In this document: piece after piece, positions 1 to 7,226 of the stretch
Layout: the number at the start of each line of letters is the position of its first letter
How positions within the stretch are numbered: the first letter of the stretch is position 1
The notes under the pieces: generated by a model
Databases searched by the model: none
The model's input: only the letters and a program-made list of their open reading frames with translations
Told to the model about the DNA's origin: nothing
From: Bacteroidales bacterium UBA6192
GTDB lineage: Bacteria; Bacteroidota; Bacteroidia; Bacteroidales; F082
NCBI GenBank assembly: GCA_002422725.1
Contig: DITE01000012.1
Span: 1-31,569 of the forward strand
Direction of reading: 5' to 3'
DNA: 31,569 bases
Translations under genes and position numbers: made by a program

Positions 1-2834
1 GAGGTCAAGGTGTCCTTGATGTTATAATCGCCTGAACCATTGCCCCAGGACAGGTTTTCGAACATCAACCGTTCCTCATCGTGGTTTTCCATATAATCAA
101 TCAGGTTGGGGTAGGTCCAGCCTCGTGACGCATGATAGGCCCATGACACATTGGAATTGTCGGGCCAGCCCATGGCAACCTGCTTGTAAGTGTCGTGCAT
201 GGCACTCCAGGGTAACATGCCGGTGTTGGCCAGCACGGTTTCTTCGTTGTTGTCGCCCAGATGTTCCAGAATCATGTAGGCGTTGGGGTTCACCGATTTG
301 ATATGGGTGTAGTAGTCATTAAGGATGTTTATTCGGCTCTGGTCGTAGGCACTCCATGCGCCCACATCTTCGCCGGAGTTGGTCTGGGTGAGGCCCTTGG
401 AGAGGTCGATTCTGAAACCATCAACCCTGAACTCAGTGAGCCAGTGGCTGAACACATCCTTGAAGAACTGACGGGTGTGAGGACTTTCGTGGTTGAAATC
501 GTAGCCCACGCTGTAAGGGTGAGTGGCCACAGGGTTGAGCCAGGGGTTGCTGCCCGAGGGCTGTCCGAATTCGCCGGCTTCGGGGTCGAAGTAAAGTAGT
601 GCCAGCGGACTCTGACCAAAGGTGTGGTTGGGAACGATGTCGAGAATAACAGCCATGTCGAGGCTGTGGGCGGCGTCGATGAAGTCTTTGTAGGCGGTTT
701 TTGTGCCGTAGTATTTGTCGGTGGCGAAGAAGAAGTTGGGGGCATAGCCCCAGCTCTCGTTGCCATCAAACTCGATGATGGGCATCAGCTGAACGGCATT
801 CACCCCTATGCTTTTGAGATAAGTCAGCTTTTCGCTGACCTCGTCTATGCTTCTTGTTTCTACAAAGTCGCGTACCAAAAGCTCGTAGATCAGCAGATCC
901 GACTGGGTTTCGTGAACAGCCGGGGGCACAAAATTATTCACCTGCCAGCTGTAGGGTATCTGAGCAGTTTGGAACACGCTCACCACTCCCGTTGTTTTGT
1001 CGAAGGGATAGGGCTTCAGGTTGGGGTAGGTTGTAACGGGTATCCAGCGGTCGTTCCAGGGATCGAGGATCTTTTCGCAGTAGGGATCAGCCACTTTCAG
1101 GGTTCCGTCAACATAAAACTGGTAGGCATATTCTTTGCCCGATTGCAAGCCCGAAAGGGTAACCCAGTAATGTTTGCCGTCAGGGGTGCGTTTCATATAG
1201 GTTTCGTCGCTGGGCAGCCAGTTGCTGTACTCGCCAATAGCAAAGGCAAAATTCTTTTGACCGGCCGGGTCATGTAATACGAGTGTCACGCTGTTGTCAC
1301 TGATGTAGTTAACCCCGTTTTTCATGCCTTCGGGCAGGGCAGCCACGTCCACTGGCCCACGCAGGTAAATCTGAACCGAATCGCGTACTATACCTGCACC
1401 ATCGCCTGCTTCGGCTTTGATCCAGTGCGATCCCGGTGGTAGTCCTTGCAGGACAAGGGGGTACGAAAGCGAACTGTTGTTTTCTAAGGTCAGCTGGGTG
1501 TCGTTCAGGAAAAGTTTGATATAGTCATTTTCCAGGGCTTCCACGCAAACTGGCAGCACAGTGTTTGGGCTGGCTAAGGGCTCACGGCGGTTGGGACTGA
1601 TGATTTTTACATTCAGCCGGAGCTCGTACACATCCACAAAAATGTCTGATCCATCCGCATTCTTGTGCTCCTGATAGTTTCCTTCATCGTTTTCGAGTTC
1701 GCTACGGAACACAAAGGACATCTTCAGAATGCTTTCGGATGCCGGCACGCCATAATATGTCCTGGGGTTGGGAATGGTGAGGCTATAGAGGTTTTCTGAT
1801 ATTCGGGTGAGCTTGGTCTCGGGGGTGTTCTCGCCCCATTGGGTTTTCACATATTTCCAGTCGGAATTGCCGCTGCTCAGGTTGGTAATCACTCCGGTGT
1901 GAGCATACACCTCGCCTTCGAAATCAAAGAGCCCCCCATTGCCATATTCCGCATTGAAATAGAGGGTTACGGGGATGTTGTCGCGTGGAAACGCGGGTTC
2001 GCTGGTCATCAGACCAATGCCATTTCCGCATCCAAACTGCTGGTCAACAATGTAGCTGTAATTTAAATTGTTGTTGTTGTTGATGCCCAATGTCAACAGG
2101 TCGGCATCGGCCGAAAGATCACTGGCAACGGAGCTCAGCACATAGTATTCAACTTCGGTTTCCGAAGCCAGGCCCGGAATGACTGCTGTGAGACTATTGC
2201 CCGAGCCTTGCATCGGGATGAAGGAAGCGTTTTCCCAACCATCGGTGGTGTAGCGGACAAAGAACTTTTCTTCAGACGAAGGATTGTCCGACAGCTTAAG
2301 GGTAATGGTAACAGATTCCATGTCAGCAACGATGATGGGTTGCTGAAGCACTTCATTGAGCTCAACCGGATTGTTTGTTGTCTCCATGAAAACAGCGCGG
2401 CAGTTTTGATAGCCAAGATCTTCGAATACAATGGTATACCATTTGTCCTGACTCAGGTTTACCGAATTGTTGGGATCAGCAGGGTTGCCAAATACGAAAT
2501 CATTCAGTTGGTTAAGCTGCACTGAAGGGTTGGCTGCCCACTGATTCCCCCAGGGATCGCCAAAAGCTGTGCTGACAAACTTAAACTCTTGCAGGCCTGT
2601 ATTGCCGGTATACTTAAAGGTAGATTGCCAGCGTAAAGTCCCTGTTTTGTTCACCTGAAGGTCGAAGTCGCCTCCCATTCCGGGTTCGTTCTGCCAGTTG
2701 TTCCACGAGCCGGGCATCCTGAGGCCGTCAGGTTCATAAATTTGTGCTTTCAGTGACAATGCGGCTGAATTTGCAAGCAGCAGAAGAATCAGGAAAAGCA
2801 GGTTAATTCCGGGGGAGGCGAATCTTTTTGTCAT
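1..2834 (-). CDS. Secreted GH13 alpha-amylase, C-terminus cut by window edge
   Basis: Glycoside hydrolase family 13 enzyme expected to hydrolyse alpha-1,4-glucans outside the cell. Translating the minus strand from ATG at 2834-2832 gives an uninterrupted 944-codon partial frame. A signal peptide (hydrophobic stretch ending LKAQ, about residue 30) is followed by a domain starting IYEPDGLRMPGSW that is shared with the upstream neighbour. Next come a region like those of Bacteroidota starch-binding amylases (about 268-375, containing SEPAFPRDNIPVTLYF) and a CBM48-like N-terminal domain (about 500-585). The catalytic barrel starts near 650. The GH13 signature regions are present: I, ILDIVPNH (D732); II, GFRIDLSK (nucleophile D810); III, MILEH (acid/base E857); IV, ENHDEE (D919). 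The end of the barrel and any sorting domain lie outside the window. It sits 89 bp downstream of the starch-binding protein gene, with a terminator between. Exact specificity (amylase, neopullulanase or other) cannot be set from this part. Confidence 0.93.
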   Translation of the reverse strand, partial: MTKRFASPGINLLFLILLLLANSAALSLKAQIYEPDGLRMPGSWNNWQNEPGMGGDFDLQVNKTGTLRWQSTFKYTGNTGLQEFKFVSTAFGDPWGNQWAANPSVQLNQLNDFVFGNPADPNNSVNLSQDKWYTIVFEDLGYQNCRAVFMETTNNPVELNEVLQQPIIVADMESVTITLKLSDNPSSEEKFFVRYTTDGWENASFIPMQGSGNSLTAVIPGLASETEVEYYVLSSVASDLSADADLLTLGINNNNNLNYSYIVDQQFGCGNGIGLMTSEPAFPRDNIPVTLYFNAEYGNGGLFDFEGEVYAHTGVITNLSSGNSDWKYVKTQWGENTPETKLTRISENLYSLTIPNPRTYYGVPASESILKMSFVFRSELENDEGNYQEHKNADGSDIFVDVYELRLNVKIISPNRREPLASPNTVLPVCVEALENDYIKLFLNDTQLTLENNSSLSYPLVLQGLPPGSHWIKAEAGDGAGIVRDSVQIYLRGPVDVAALPEGMKNGVNYISDNSVTLVLHDPAGQKNFAFAIGEYSNWLPSDETYMKRTPDGKHYWVTLSGLQSGKEYAYQFYVDGTLKVADPYCEKILDPWNDRWIPVTTYPNLKPYPFDKTTGVVSVFQTAQIPYSWQVNNFVPPAVHETQSDLLIYELLVRDFVETRSIDEVSEKLTYLKSIGVNAVQLMPIIEFDGNESWGYAPNFFFATDKYYGTKTAYKDFIDAAHSLDMAVILDIVPNHTFGQSPLALLYFDPEAGEFGQPSGSNPWLNPVATHPYSVGYDFNHESPHTRQFFKDVFSHWLTEFRVDGFRIDLSKGLTQTNSGEDVGAWSAYDQSRINILNDYYTHIKSVNPNAYMILEHLGDNNEETVLANTGMLPWSAMHDTYKQVAMGWPDNSNVSWAYHASRGWTYPNLIDYMENHDEERLMFENLSWGNGSGDYNIKDTLT

Positions 2835-2867
2835 GGTAAGGGATGGTTGAAAAGGCGGATGATATAA

Positions 2868-2907
2868 AACGAAACAAAGCCGGCCCGGACACGAGGCCCG
2901 GACCGGC
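2868..2907 (-). terminator. Rho-independent terminator after the starch-binding protein gene
   Basis: In minus-strand RNA a 10-bp GC-rich stem (2898-2907 pairing with 2879-2888, one G-U pair) closes a 9-nt loop and is followed by a U-rich stretch. It starts 17 nt after the stop codon of the upstream gene and lies before the amylase start, so the amylase depends on read-through or on its own promoter. Confidence 0.75.
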
Positions 2908-2923
2908 TACTCAACATGAAAAA

Positions 2924-5518
2924 CTATCTTTTGATCAGTTTGCTGATCTCAATTGTTTGTTCGGTAATGGTTTCTACGAAGTAAGTTCCTGAGATAAAGC
3001 CATCGGTATTCACTTCGTGAGCAAGCTGTTGATGTGAACTCTCGTACACCAGTCTGCCGCTGGCGTCCCTGATGCGAATCACCGAAGGTGTCAGTGTTGT
3101 GACTTTCACCCTGTTGGTGGCCGGGTTGGGATACATGGCAGTTTGGGGCTGCTTGTTTTCCGTTGTGTTGGTAACCAGGGTAGTGTAGGTAACATCACCG
3201 CTAACATTGCCTTCTTCATCCATGGTAACCACAAGGTTTGATCCCTCGATGAGCCAGATACCAAATTCACTGCCGTCGTCTTCGATGGCTCCCCATTCGT
3301 AGGTTCCGGCGGCAATCTCCAGTGTGAGCGTCCAGGTGTGGTTGTCGGGAATCATCGGAACCAGTTCCCAATCGGTCATCTGCCCTTTGAACTTAATGTT
3401 GTCGTGTAGTTCGGTGGCATCGATGATGGTAAACAGCACGGGGAAAGTTTCCTGTGGAGGGCCAACAACGAGCAGACCTGAAACATTGTTCACGCCATCC
3501 CAGAAACCCCCGCCAGTTTCAGCGTAGCCGCCGTAGACAAATTCTTCGTCCATGTATTGGAAACGGCTGGCATAATACCAGTTGCCCTCTTCGGTGATAG
3601 TCGACCCGATATCGGCCAGGTATTCATCGTTGTTGCCGTCGTCGCCATTAAAAGTTGCCGGCACCCAGTTAGTCCAGCCCGAAGGGTTGGTATTTGTGTT
3701 GCTGTAACCGATCCAGGCCTGAATATTTGCTCCTTGTCCTTCGAGGTCGGTGATCCCCATCGCGTAAACCTGAGCGAAAACGTTAAACTCCTCTTCGGGC
3801 ATGACATTGCCATCGGGAGGCCATTGGAGGTTGGCATAGGTGAGGGTGGACGGTGTGGTACCGGTTTGCACGGTAAGCACGCCCGACACATTAGTTATAC
3901 CATCCCAGAAACCGCCACCGCCAGCAGCGTAGCCACCAAAATAATAATCGCCGTTGTTTAGCTGAAAGCGGCTTGCGTAGTAGTAAGTACCTTCCTCGAT
4001 AATATTGGTGCCTATATTGGCGATGTATTCATCGTTGTTTCCTGCATCGGCATTGAACGAAGCCACGGTCCAGTTGTTCCAGGTGGCGGGATCGGTGTTT
4101 TCGTTATGGTAACCAATCCATGATATGATTCCGGCTCCCTGACCTGCTCCTTCGGTGATGCCATTGACAAACACCTGGGCAAAAACATCAAAATCCTGAC
4201 CAGGTTCGATTTCTCCGGTGGCCGGCCATTGCAGGTTAGCCCAATCGATTACCGTTGGTGGTGGGGTGATACTGACTGTAAGTACCCCGGAAATATTGTC
4301 TGTGCCATTCCAGAAACCGCCTCCGGAAGCTGAATAGCCGCCATAAACAAAAATGCCGTTGTTGAGCTGGAAACGGCTGGCATAGTAGTAAGTTCCTTCG
4401 TTGTTTATCTGAGCACCGATATTGGCAAGGTATTCATCGTTGTCGCCGGCATCGCCGTTGAACGAAGCAGCTACCCAGTTGGTCCAGGTGGATGGGTTGG
4501 TGTTGCTAGTGCTGTATCCGATCCAGGAAAGTATGCCTGAGCCCTGGCCAACAAGGTCAGTAATTCCGGCTGAATACACCTGAGCATAGACATCAAAATC
4601 GCCTCCGGGCTCAATGGCTCCGCTGGGTGGCCATTGCAGGTTGGCCCAGGTAATCTGGGGGATAGGTATTCCGCCGACAACATAGCTGTAATTCGCTCCA
4701 TTGTCGTTGTTGATACGGATGCTATACAGGTCATGGTTGGCGGTAATTCCGTTGACGGTGGAGCTAAAAGCATAATACGCTACAGTAGTTCCTTCGGCTT
4801 GTCCGGGAATGGTGGCTGTTCCGCTCGTTCCTGTCATGCTGACGGTAAGCAGGGAAGAAGTACTCCATGCGTTGGTGGTATAGCGGATGTATATGATTTC
4901 TTCGGCTGATTTGACCAGGTTGGTAGTAACCGTAACAACAACAGCCTGATTTTCGATTACATCAGAAGGCTCGCTGACGGTAAGCAATTGTACGGGTTCG
5001 GCTGAGGTCTCCATGAAGATGGCTTCAGTGTTTGCATAACCGCTGTCTTTCCAGTTCATGGTATACCATTTGCCATTGACTACCGTTATGGAGTTGTCTG
5101 TGGGACTTTCCTTCACGTAGGTCTGCAGCGTATTCATGCTTACTGTCACATTGGCCCATTTGTTTCCAAAGGGGTTTGAAGTTGGCCCGCTGGTGAAGAG
5201 CCAGTTGTGTGTTCCTCCGACAACATCGGCACCACTGGCAGCCACACTGAAGATGGTTTGCCAGCGTGTGATACCCGTGTTGATTTTGGTTACGCGGCCA
5301 CCTGGTACCTGTGTGTAGCTGGCGAGTGCCAGGTTATTAACGGGCGGGTTTGTCCAGGTGTTCCATTGTCCGGGCATGTTGAGGCCTTCAGGTTCCCAAA
5401 TCTGAGCCTGAGAAGTCATGGGGGCAAGACCTGTCAGGCAGATGGCCATCATCAACAGCAGCCCTTTTTTCAGGTTGCGGTTGGTAGACAGCGAAGCAGG
5501 GGTAAAGTTTTTTCTCAT
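2924..5518 (-). CDS. Secreted multidomain starch-binding protein with T9SS sorting domain
   Basis: An 864-residue protein with no catalytic domain that I can recognise. A signal peptide ends near residue 39 (MTSQAQ). Residues 40-175 and about 180-282 match the two N-terminal domains of the adjacent amylase (compare IWEPEGLNMPGQW with IYEPDGLRMPGSW). Three tandem repeats of about 130 residues follow (288-415, 425-550, 559-685). Each has WANLQWP or YANLQWP at the start, then GQG, WIGY, NDEY, YYASRFQ, and GGGFW near the end. Residues 692-780 resemble a starch-binding beta-sandwich (IKFKGQMTDWE). The C-terminus (796-864, beginning YPNPATN) is a type A sorting domain for secretion by the type IX system. 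The neighbour and shared domains suggest it holds starch at the cell surface or in the medium for the amylase. Assignment as starch-binding is by domain likeness; the precise carbohydrate-binding families were not identified. Confidence 0.85.
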   Translation of the reverse strand: MRKNFTPASLSTNRNLKKGLLLMMAICLTGLAPMTSQAQIWEPEGLNMPGQWNTWTNPPVNNLALASYTQVPGGRVTKINTGITRWQTIFSVAASGADVVGGTHNWLFTSGPTSNPFGNKWANVTVSMNTLQTYVKESPTDNSITVVNGKWYTMNWKDSGYANTEAIFMETSAEPVQLLTVSEPSDVIENQAVVVTVTTNLVKSAEEIIYIRYTTNAWSTSSLLTVSMTGTSGTATIPGQAEGTTVAYYAFSSTVNGITANHDLYSIRINNDNGANYSYVVGGIPIPQITWANLQWPPSGAIEPGGDFDVYAQVYSAGITDLVGQGSGILSWIGYSTSNTNPSTWTNWVAASFNGDAGDNDEYLANIGAQINNEGTYYYASRFQLNNGIFVYGGYSASGGGFWNGTDNISGVLTVSITPPPTVIDWANLQWPATGEIEPGQDFDVFAQVFVNGITEGAGQGAGIISWIGYHNENTDPATWNNWTVASFNADAGNNDEYIANIGTNIIEEGTYYYASRFQLNNGDYYFGGYAAGGGGFWDGITNVSGVLTVQTGTTPSTLTYANLQWPPDGNVMPEEEFNVFAQVYAMGITDLEGQGANIQAWIGYSNTNTNPSGWTNWVPATFNGDDGNNDEYLADIGSTITEEGNWYYASRFQYMDEEFVYGGYAETGGGFWDGVNNVSGLLVVGPPQETFPVLFTIIDATELHDNIKFKGQMTDWELVPMIPDNHTWTLTLEIAAGTYEWGAIEDDGSEFGIWLIEGSNLVVTMDEEGNVSGDVTYTTLVTNTTENKQPQTAMYPNPATNRVKVTTLTPSVIRIRDASGRLVYESSHQQLAHEVNTDGFISGTYFVETITEQTIEISKLIKR

Positions 5519-5614
5519 GATAAATTGATTAGTGGTTAGTTTCGGATTAAAGCTGATTTTTCAAATAGTGATATAAAAATAACATTTGTCATGATCAGCA
5601 ACAATTTTCTCTCA

Positions 5615-5622
5615 CAAATATA
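5615..5622 (-). promoter_or_regulatory. Candidate -7 box for the starch-binding protein gene
   Basis: Minus-strand TATATTTG fits the Bacteroidota -7 consensus TAnnTTTG and would give a leader of roughly 95 nt. No well-spaced TTTG or TTG -33 element was found, so this is a weak call. Confidence 0.35.
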
Positions 5623-5714
5623 GGGGCATTGTACCCTAATTAGATAAAAATCAACCAAAAAATCGTATAGTTGTCGTCTGCAAACGGTTGAGGAAAGGGT
5701 TGAGCGGGGGTAAT

Positions 5715-5760
5715 GGTGGTTTCGACTGGTTAAAGGTGGTTTCGACTAGTTAACGGTGGT
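5715..5760 (+). repeat. Short 20-bp tandem repeats at the edge of the REP-like block
   Basis: GGTGGTTTCG recurs at 5715, 5735 and 5755 with an exact 20-bp period. The third occurrence is the left arm of the first full 120-bp element. These look like partial copies of the palindrome arm, perhaps produced by slippage or recombination. Confidence 0.8.
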
Positions 5761-5872
5761 TTCGGCTCCGCTCAACCACCGGCGAACTACTCCGCTCAAC
5801 CACCGTTTTGGTGAATAATTATTATGCGGATTCGTTCTGCGAATCAATTAATCCGGTGGTTGAGCAAAAGTA
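5753..5872 (+). repeat. REPIN-like palindromic element, copy 1
   Basis: First of two tandem units with an exact 120-bp period. The left end carries CGGTGGTTTCGGCTCCGCTC followed by AACCACCGG. An inner half-copy (CCGCTCAACCACCG) follows. A small central hairpin is formed by GATTCG and CGAATC (5829-5845), and the right palindrome (CCGGTGGTTGAGC) is cut short where copy 2 begins. The two ends are inverted relative to each other, as in REP doublets. Confidence 0.85.
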
Positions 5873-6002
5873 ACGGTGGTTTCGGCTCCGCTCAACCACC
5901 GGCGAACTACTCCGCTCAACCACCGTTTTGGTGAATCATTATTGAGCGGATTCGTTCTGCGAATCAGCTAATCCGGTGGTTGAGCGTAGTCGAAACCACC
6001 GG
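5873..6002 (+). repeat. REPIN-like palindromic element, copy 2 (full length)
   Basis: Full 130-bp unit. Its first 60 or so bases are the same as in copies 1 and 3. The right end is a near-perfect hairpin: CCGGTGGTT, a 12-nt loop GAGCGTAGTCGA, then AACCACCGG. The reverse complement of this right end matches the left end apart from a few bases, so the unit has imperfect terminal inverted repeats of about 28 bp. A partial arm (CGAAACCAC) follows just after the unit, towards the GIY-YIG gene. Confidence 0.85.
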
Positions 6003-6078
6003 TGAAGTGTACGAAACCACTCCATTACTCCAAAGTACCCATCCATATTCATACATGTCGGAGTTACAGTTTATTCAT

Positions 6079-6411
6079 TCACTCAATTGTATCTTTGTTT
6101 TCTTTTCTGGTAAGGTTTGAAAAATGGCTCAGGTTGTTGCATTTAGATAGTAGATGCAGTTGGTTTGTGTCCCTGGCAATGAGTGCTTCTTTTTTAGCTC
6201 TACTCCATCCCTGAATTTGTTTCTCGCGATAGAATGCCTGATCAATACGTTGAAATTCTTCAACATACAAAAGTTCAACAGGGGGATGTTTTTTGGTGTA
6301 ATTGGGACCTTGTCCGCACCAATGTTCGTTCATCCGTCGTTCAAGATTGTTTGTGCTTCCGGTATAATATAAACCATTAGAACAAAGCAAAATATACATA
6401 TAGCCTTTCAT
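6079..6411 (-). CDS. Small GIY-YIG nuclease-domain protein (UPF0213/YhbQ-like)
   Basis: A 110-residue protein with the whole GIY-YIG fold: YIL (6-8) and YTG (16-18) for the two signature strands, LERRMNEH (23-30) with the conserved arginine, and YREKQIQGWSR (61-71) with the probable metal-binding glutamate E63. A basic, low-complexity tail follows. The single-domain family is common in Bacteroidota; GIY-YIG proteins cut or nick DNA, but the target here is unknown. I start it at the ATG at 6411 because family members begin a few residues before YIL. The longer reading frame would start inside the repeat element at 6588 and add 59 residues unlike the family. The gene lies alone between direct copies of the REPIN-like element, with two copies downstream and one upstream, suggesting a link between nuclease and repeats (inference). 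Confidence 0.85.
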   Translation of the reverse strand: MKGYMYILLCSNGLYYTGSTNNLERRMNEHWCGQGPNYTKKHPPVELLYVEEFQRIDQAFYREKQIQGWSRAKKEALIARDTNQLHLLSKCNNLSHFSNLTRKENKDTIE

Positions 6412-6541
6412 AAAAGGATCTCTGGTTATTAAAAACAGGAAATGTAATTTTGAATCAAGGTAATATGATTCAAAGGTCATTAATATTTTTTGAACTTCCA
6501 TAAAAATTAAAAGATCATTTTTGATGGGGTTTGCTTGAAGA

Positions 6542-6671
6542 ACGGTGGTTTCGGCTCCGCTCAACCACCGGCGAACTACTCCGCTCAACCACCGTTTTGG
6601 TGAATCATTATTGTGCGGATTTTTTCTGTTAATCAGCTAATCCGGTGGTTGAGCGTAGTCGAAACCACCGG
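6542..6671 (+). repeat. REPIN-like palindromic element, copy 3 (upstream of the GIY-YIG gene)
   Basis: Same length (130 bp) and orientation as copy 2. The left part is unchanged and the right terminal hairpin CCGGTGGTT/AACCACCGG is perfect. The central GATTCG/CGAATC hairpin is spoiled by substitutions. An extra arm (AGTCGAAACCACCGG) follows at 6681-6695, directly next to the terminator of the next gene. Confidence 0.85.
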
Positions 6672-6696
6672 TGAATATGGAGTCGAAACCACCGGT

Positions 6697-6730
6697 AAAA
6701 AAACCCCGCACCTTTTCAGATACGGGGTTC
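6697..6730 (-). terminator. Rho-independent terminator after the PID-CTERM-like gene
   Basis: Minus-strand stem AACCCCG (6723-6729) pairs with CGGGGTT (6702-6708), and seven T residues are read at the 3' side. It lies about 20 nt after the stop of the small gene at 6751-6987 and abuts repeat copy 3. Confidence 0.8.
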
Positions 6731-6750
6731 TTTATTAAGAGTAAAAAACT

Positions 6751-6987
6751 TTATTCTTCCAGTTTCTCGGCATTTTTGAATGCACGGTATACTTTTTTGC
6801 CGCCATAGGCTGCGCCAAGTGCCAGCAGTATGCCGATGCCGCTGCCAATGGGAGCGCCACCGCCGGGCTGGTTATCGCCGCCGCCATGTCCGCCGCCCGG
6901 AGGTGGGGGAGGGACTTGAGCCAACAGTACTGATGAGCCAACTACAAAAGTGATGGTGAGTATGGTTTTAATGAGTTGTGTTTTCAT
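6751..6987 (-). CDS. Small PID-CTERM-like exported membrane protein
   Basis: A 78-residue protein with a signal peptide (1-24, ending LLAQ), a proline/glycine stretch (25-45, PPPPPGGGHGGG), and a C-terminal tripartite signal: API (45-47), hydrophobic helix GIGILLALGAAYG (50-62), then a basic tail KKVYRAFKN. This resembles the PID-CTERM family of very short Bacteroidota proteins, in which a P-I-(D) motif precedes a transmembrane helix and lysines; here the aspartate position is glycine. Such tails are thought to be sorting signals, and the function of the processed peptide is unknown. The ATG at 6987 is chosen over the one at 7023 because AGGAGA lies at good spacing before it and the signal peptide then starts normally. 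It ends in its own terminator and follows an orphan sorting-domain remnant. Confidence 0.75.
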   Translation of the reverse strand: MKTQLIKTILTITFVVGSSVLLAQVPPPPPGGGHGGGDNQPGGGAPIGSGIGILLALGAAYGGKKVYRAFKNAEKLEE

Positions 6988-7012
6988 GGTATGAGTCTCC
7001 TGTTCGTTAAAA

Positions 7013-7153
7013 TTATTGTACAATCACTTTGTTGGCTCTTGTTGTCTGTCCGTCGTTCAGGCGCACCACATACACTCCTGCGGGGAGGTTGATGGGTGTG
7101 CTGCTGAGGCTTTCGGCCTGCATGCTTTGGCTAAATACCAGACGGCCGGATAG
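7013..7153 (-). pseudogene. Orphan T9SS sorting-domain remnant
   Basis: The minus-strand frame reads LSGRLVFSQSMQAESL, then LPAGVYVVRLNDGQ, and ends NKVIVQ with a stop at 7013-7015. This is the second half of a type A C-terminal sorting domain (GRLV..., PAGVYVV, K..V). Immediately upstream in the same frame is a TGA (7154-7156), and no ATG precedes the fragment, so it cannot be made on its own. It is probably the leftover 3' end of a deleted member of the secreted-protein family found just upstream, whose intact member (7227-8144) ends only 73 bp away. Confidence 0.7.
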
Positions 7154-7226
7154 TCATGATTTTTATAATGGTCAATCTGTTCGTCCTCTGGCAGGGGAGA
7201 ACAACTAAGCATATAAAGTGGTTGTT

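Noticed and set aside
329..769. 146-residue ORF and other ORFs inside 1-2834
   Set aside because: They lie in other frames of the amylase gene, whose own frame is open to the window edge and carries all GH13 motifs.
5753..6002. Tandem repeats as a CRISPR array
   Set aside because: Only two or three long units with internal palindromes, no short direct repeats with unique spacers, and no cas genes.
6412..6588. Longer 169-residue form of the GIY-YIG protein starting at 6588
   Set aside because: The extra N-terminus is translated from the repeat element and AT-rich DNA and does not fit the family, which starts near residue 1 of the 110-residue form.
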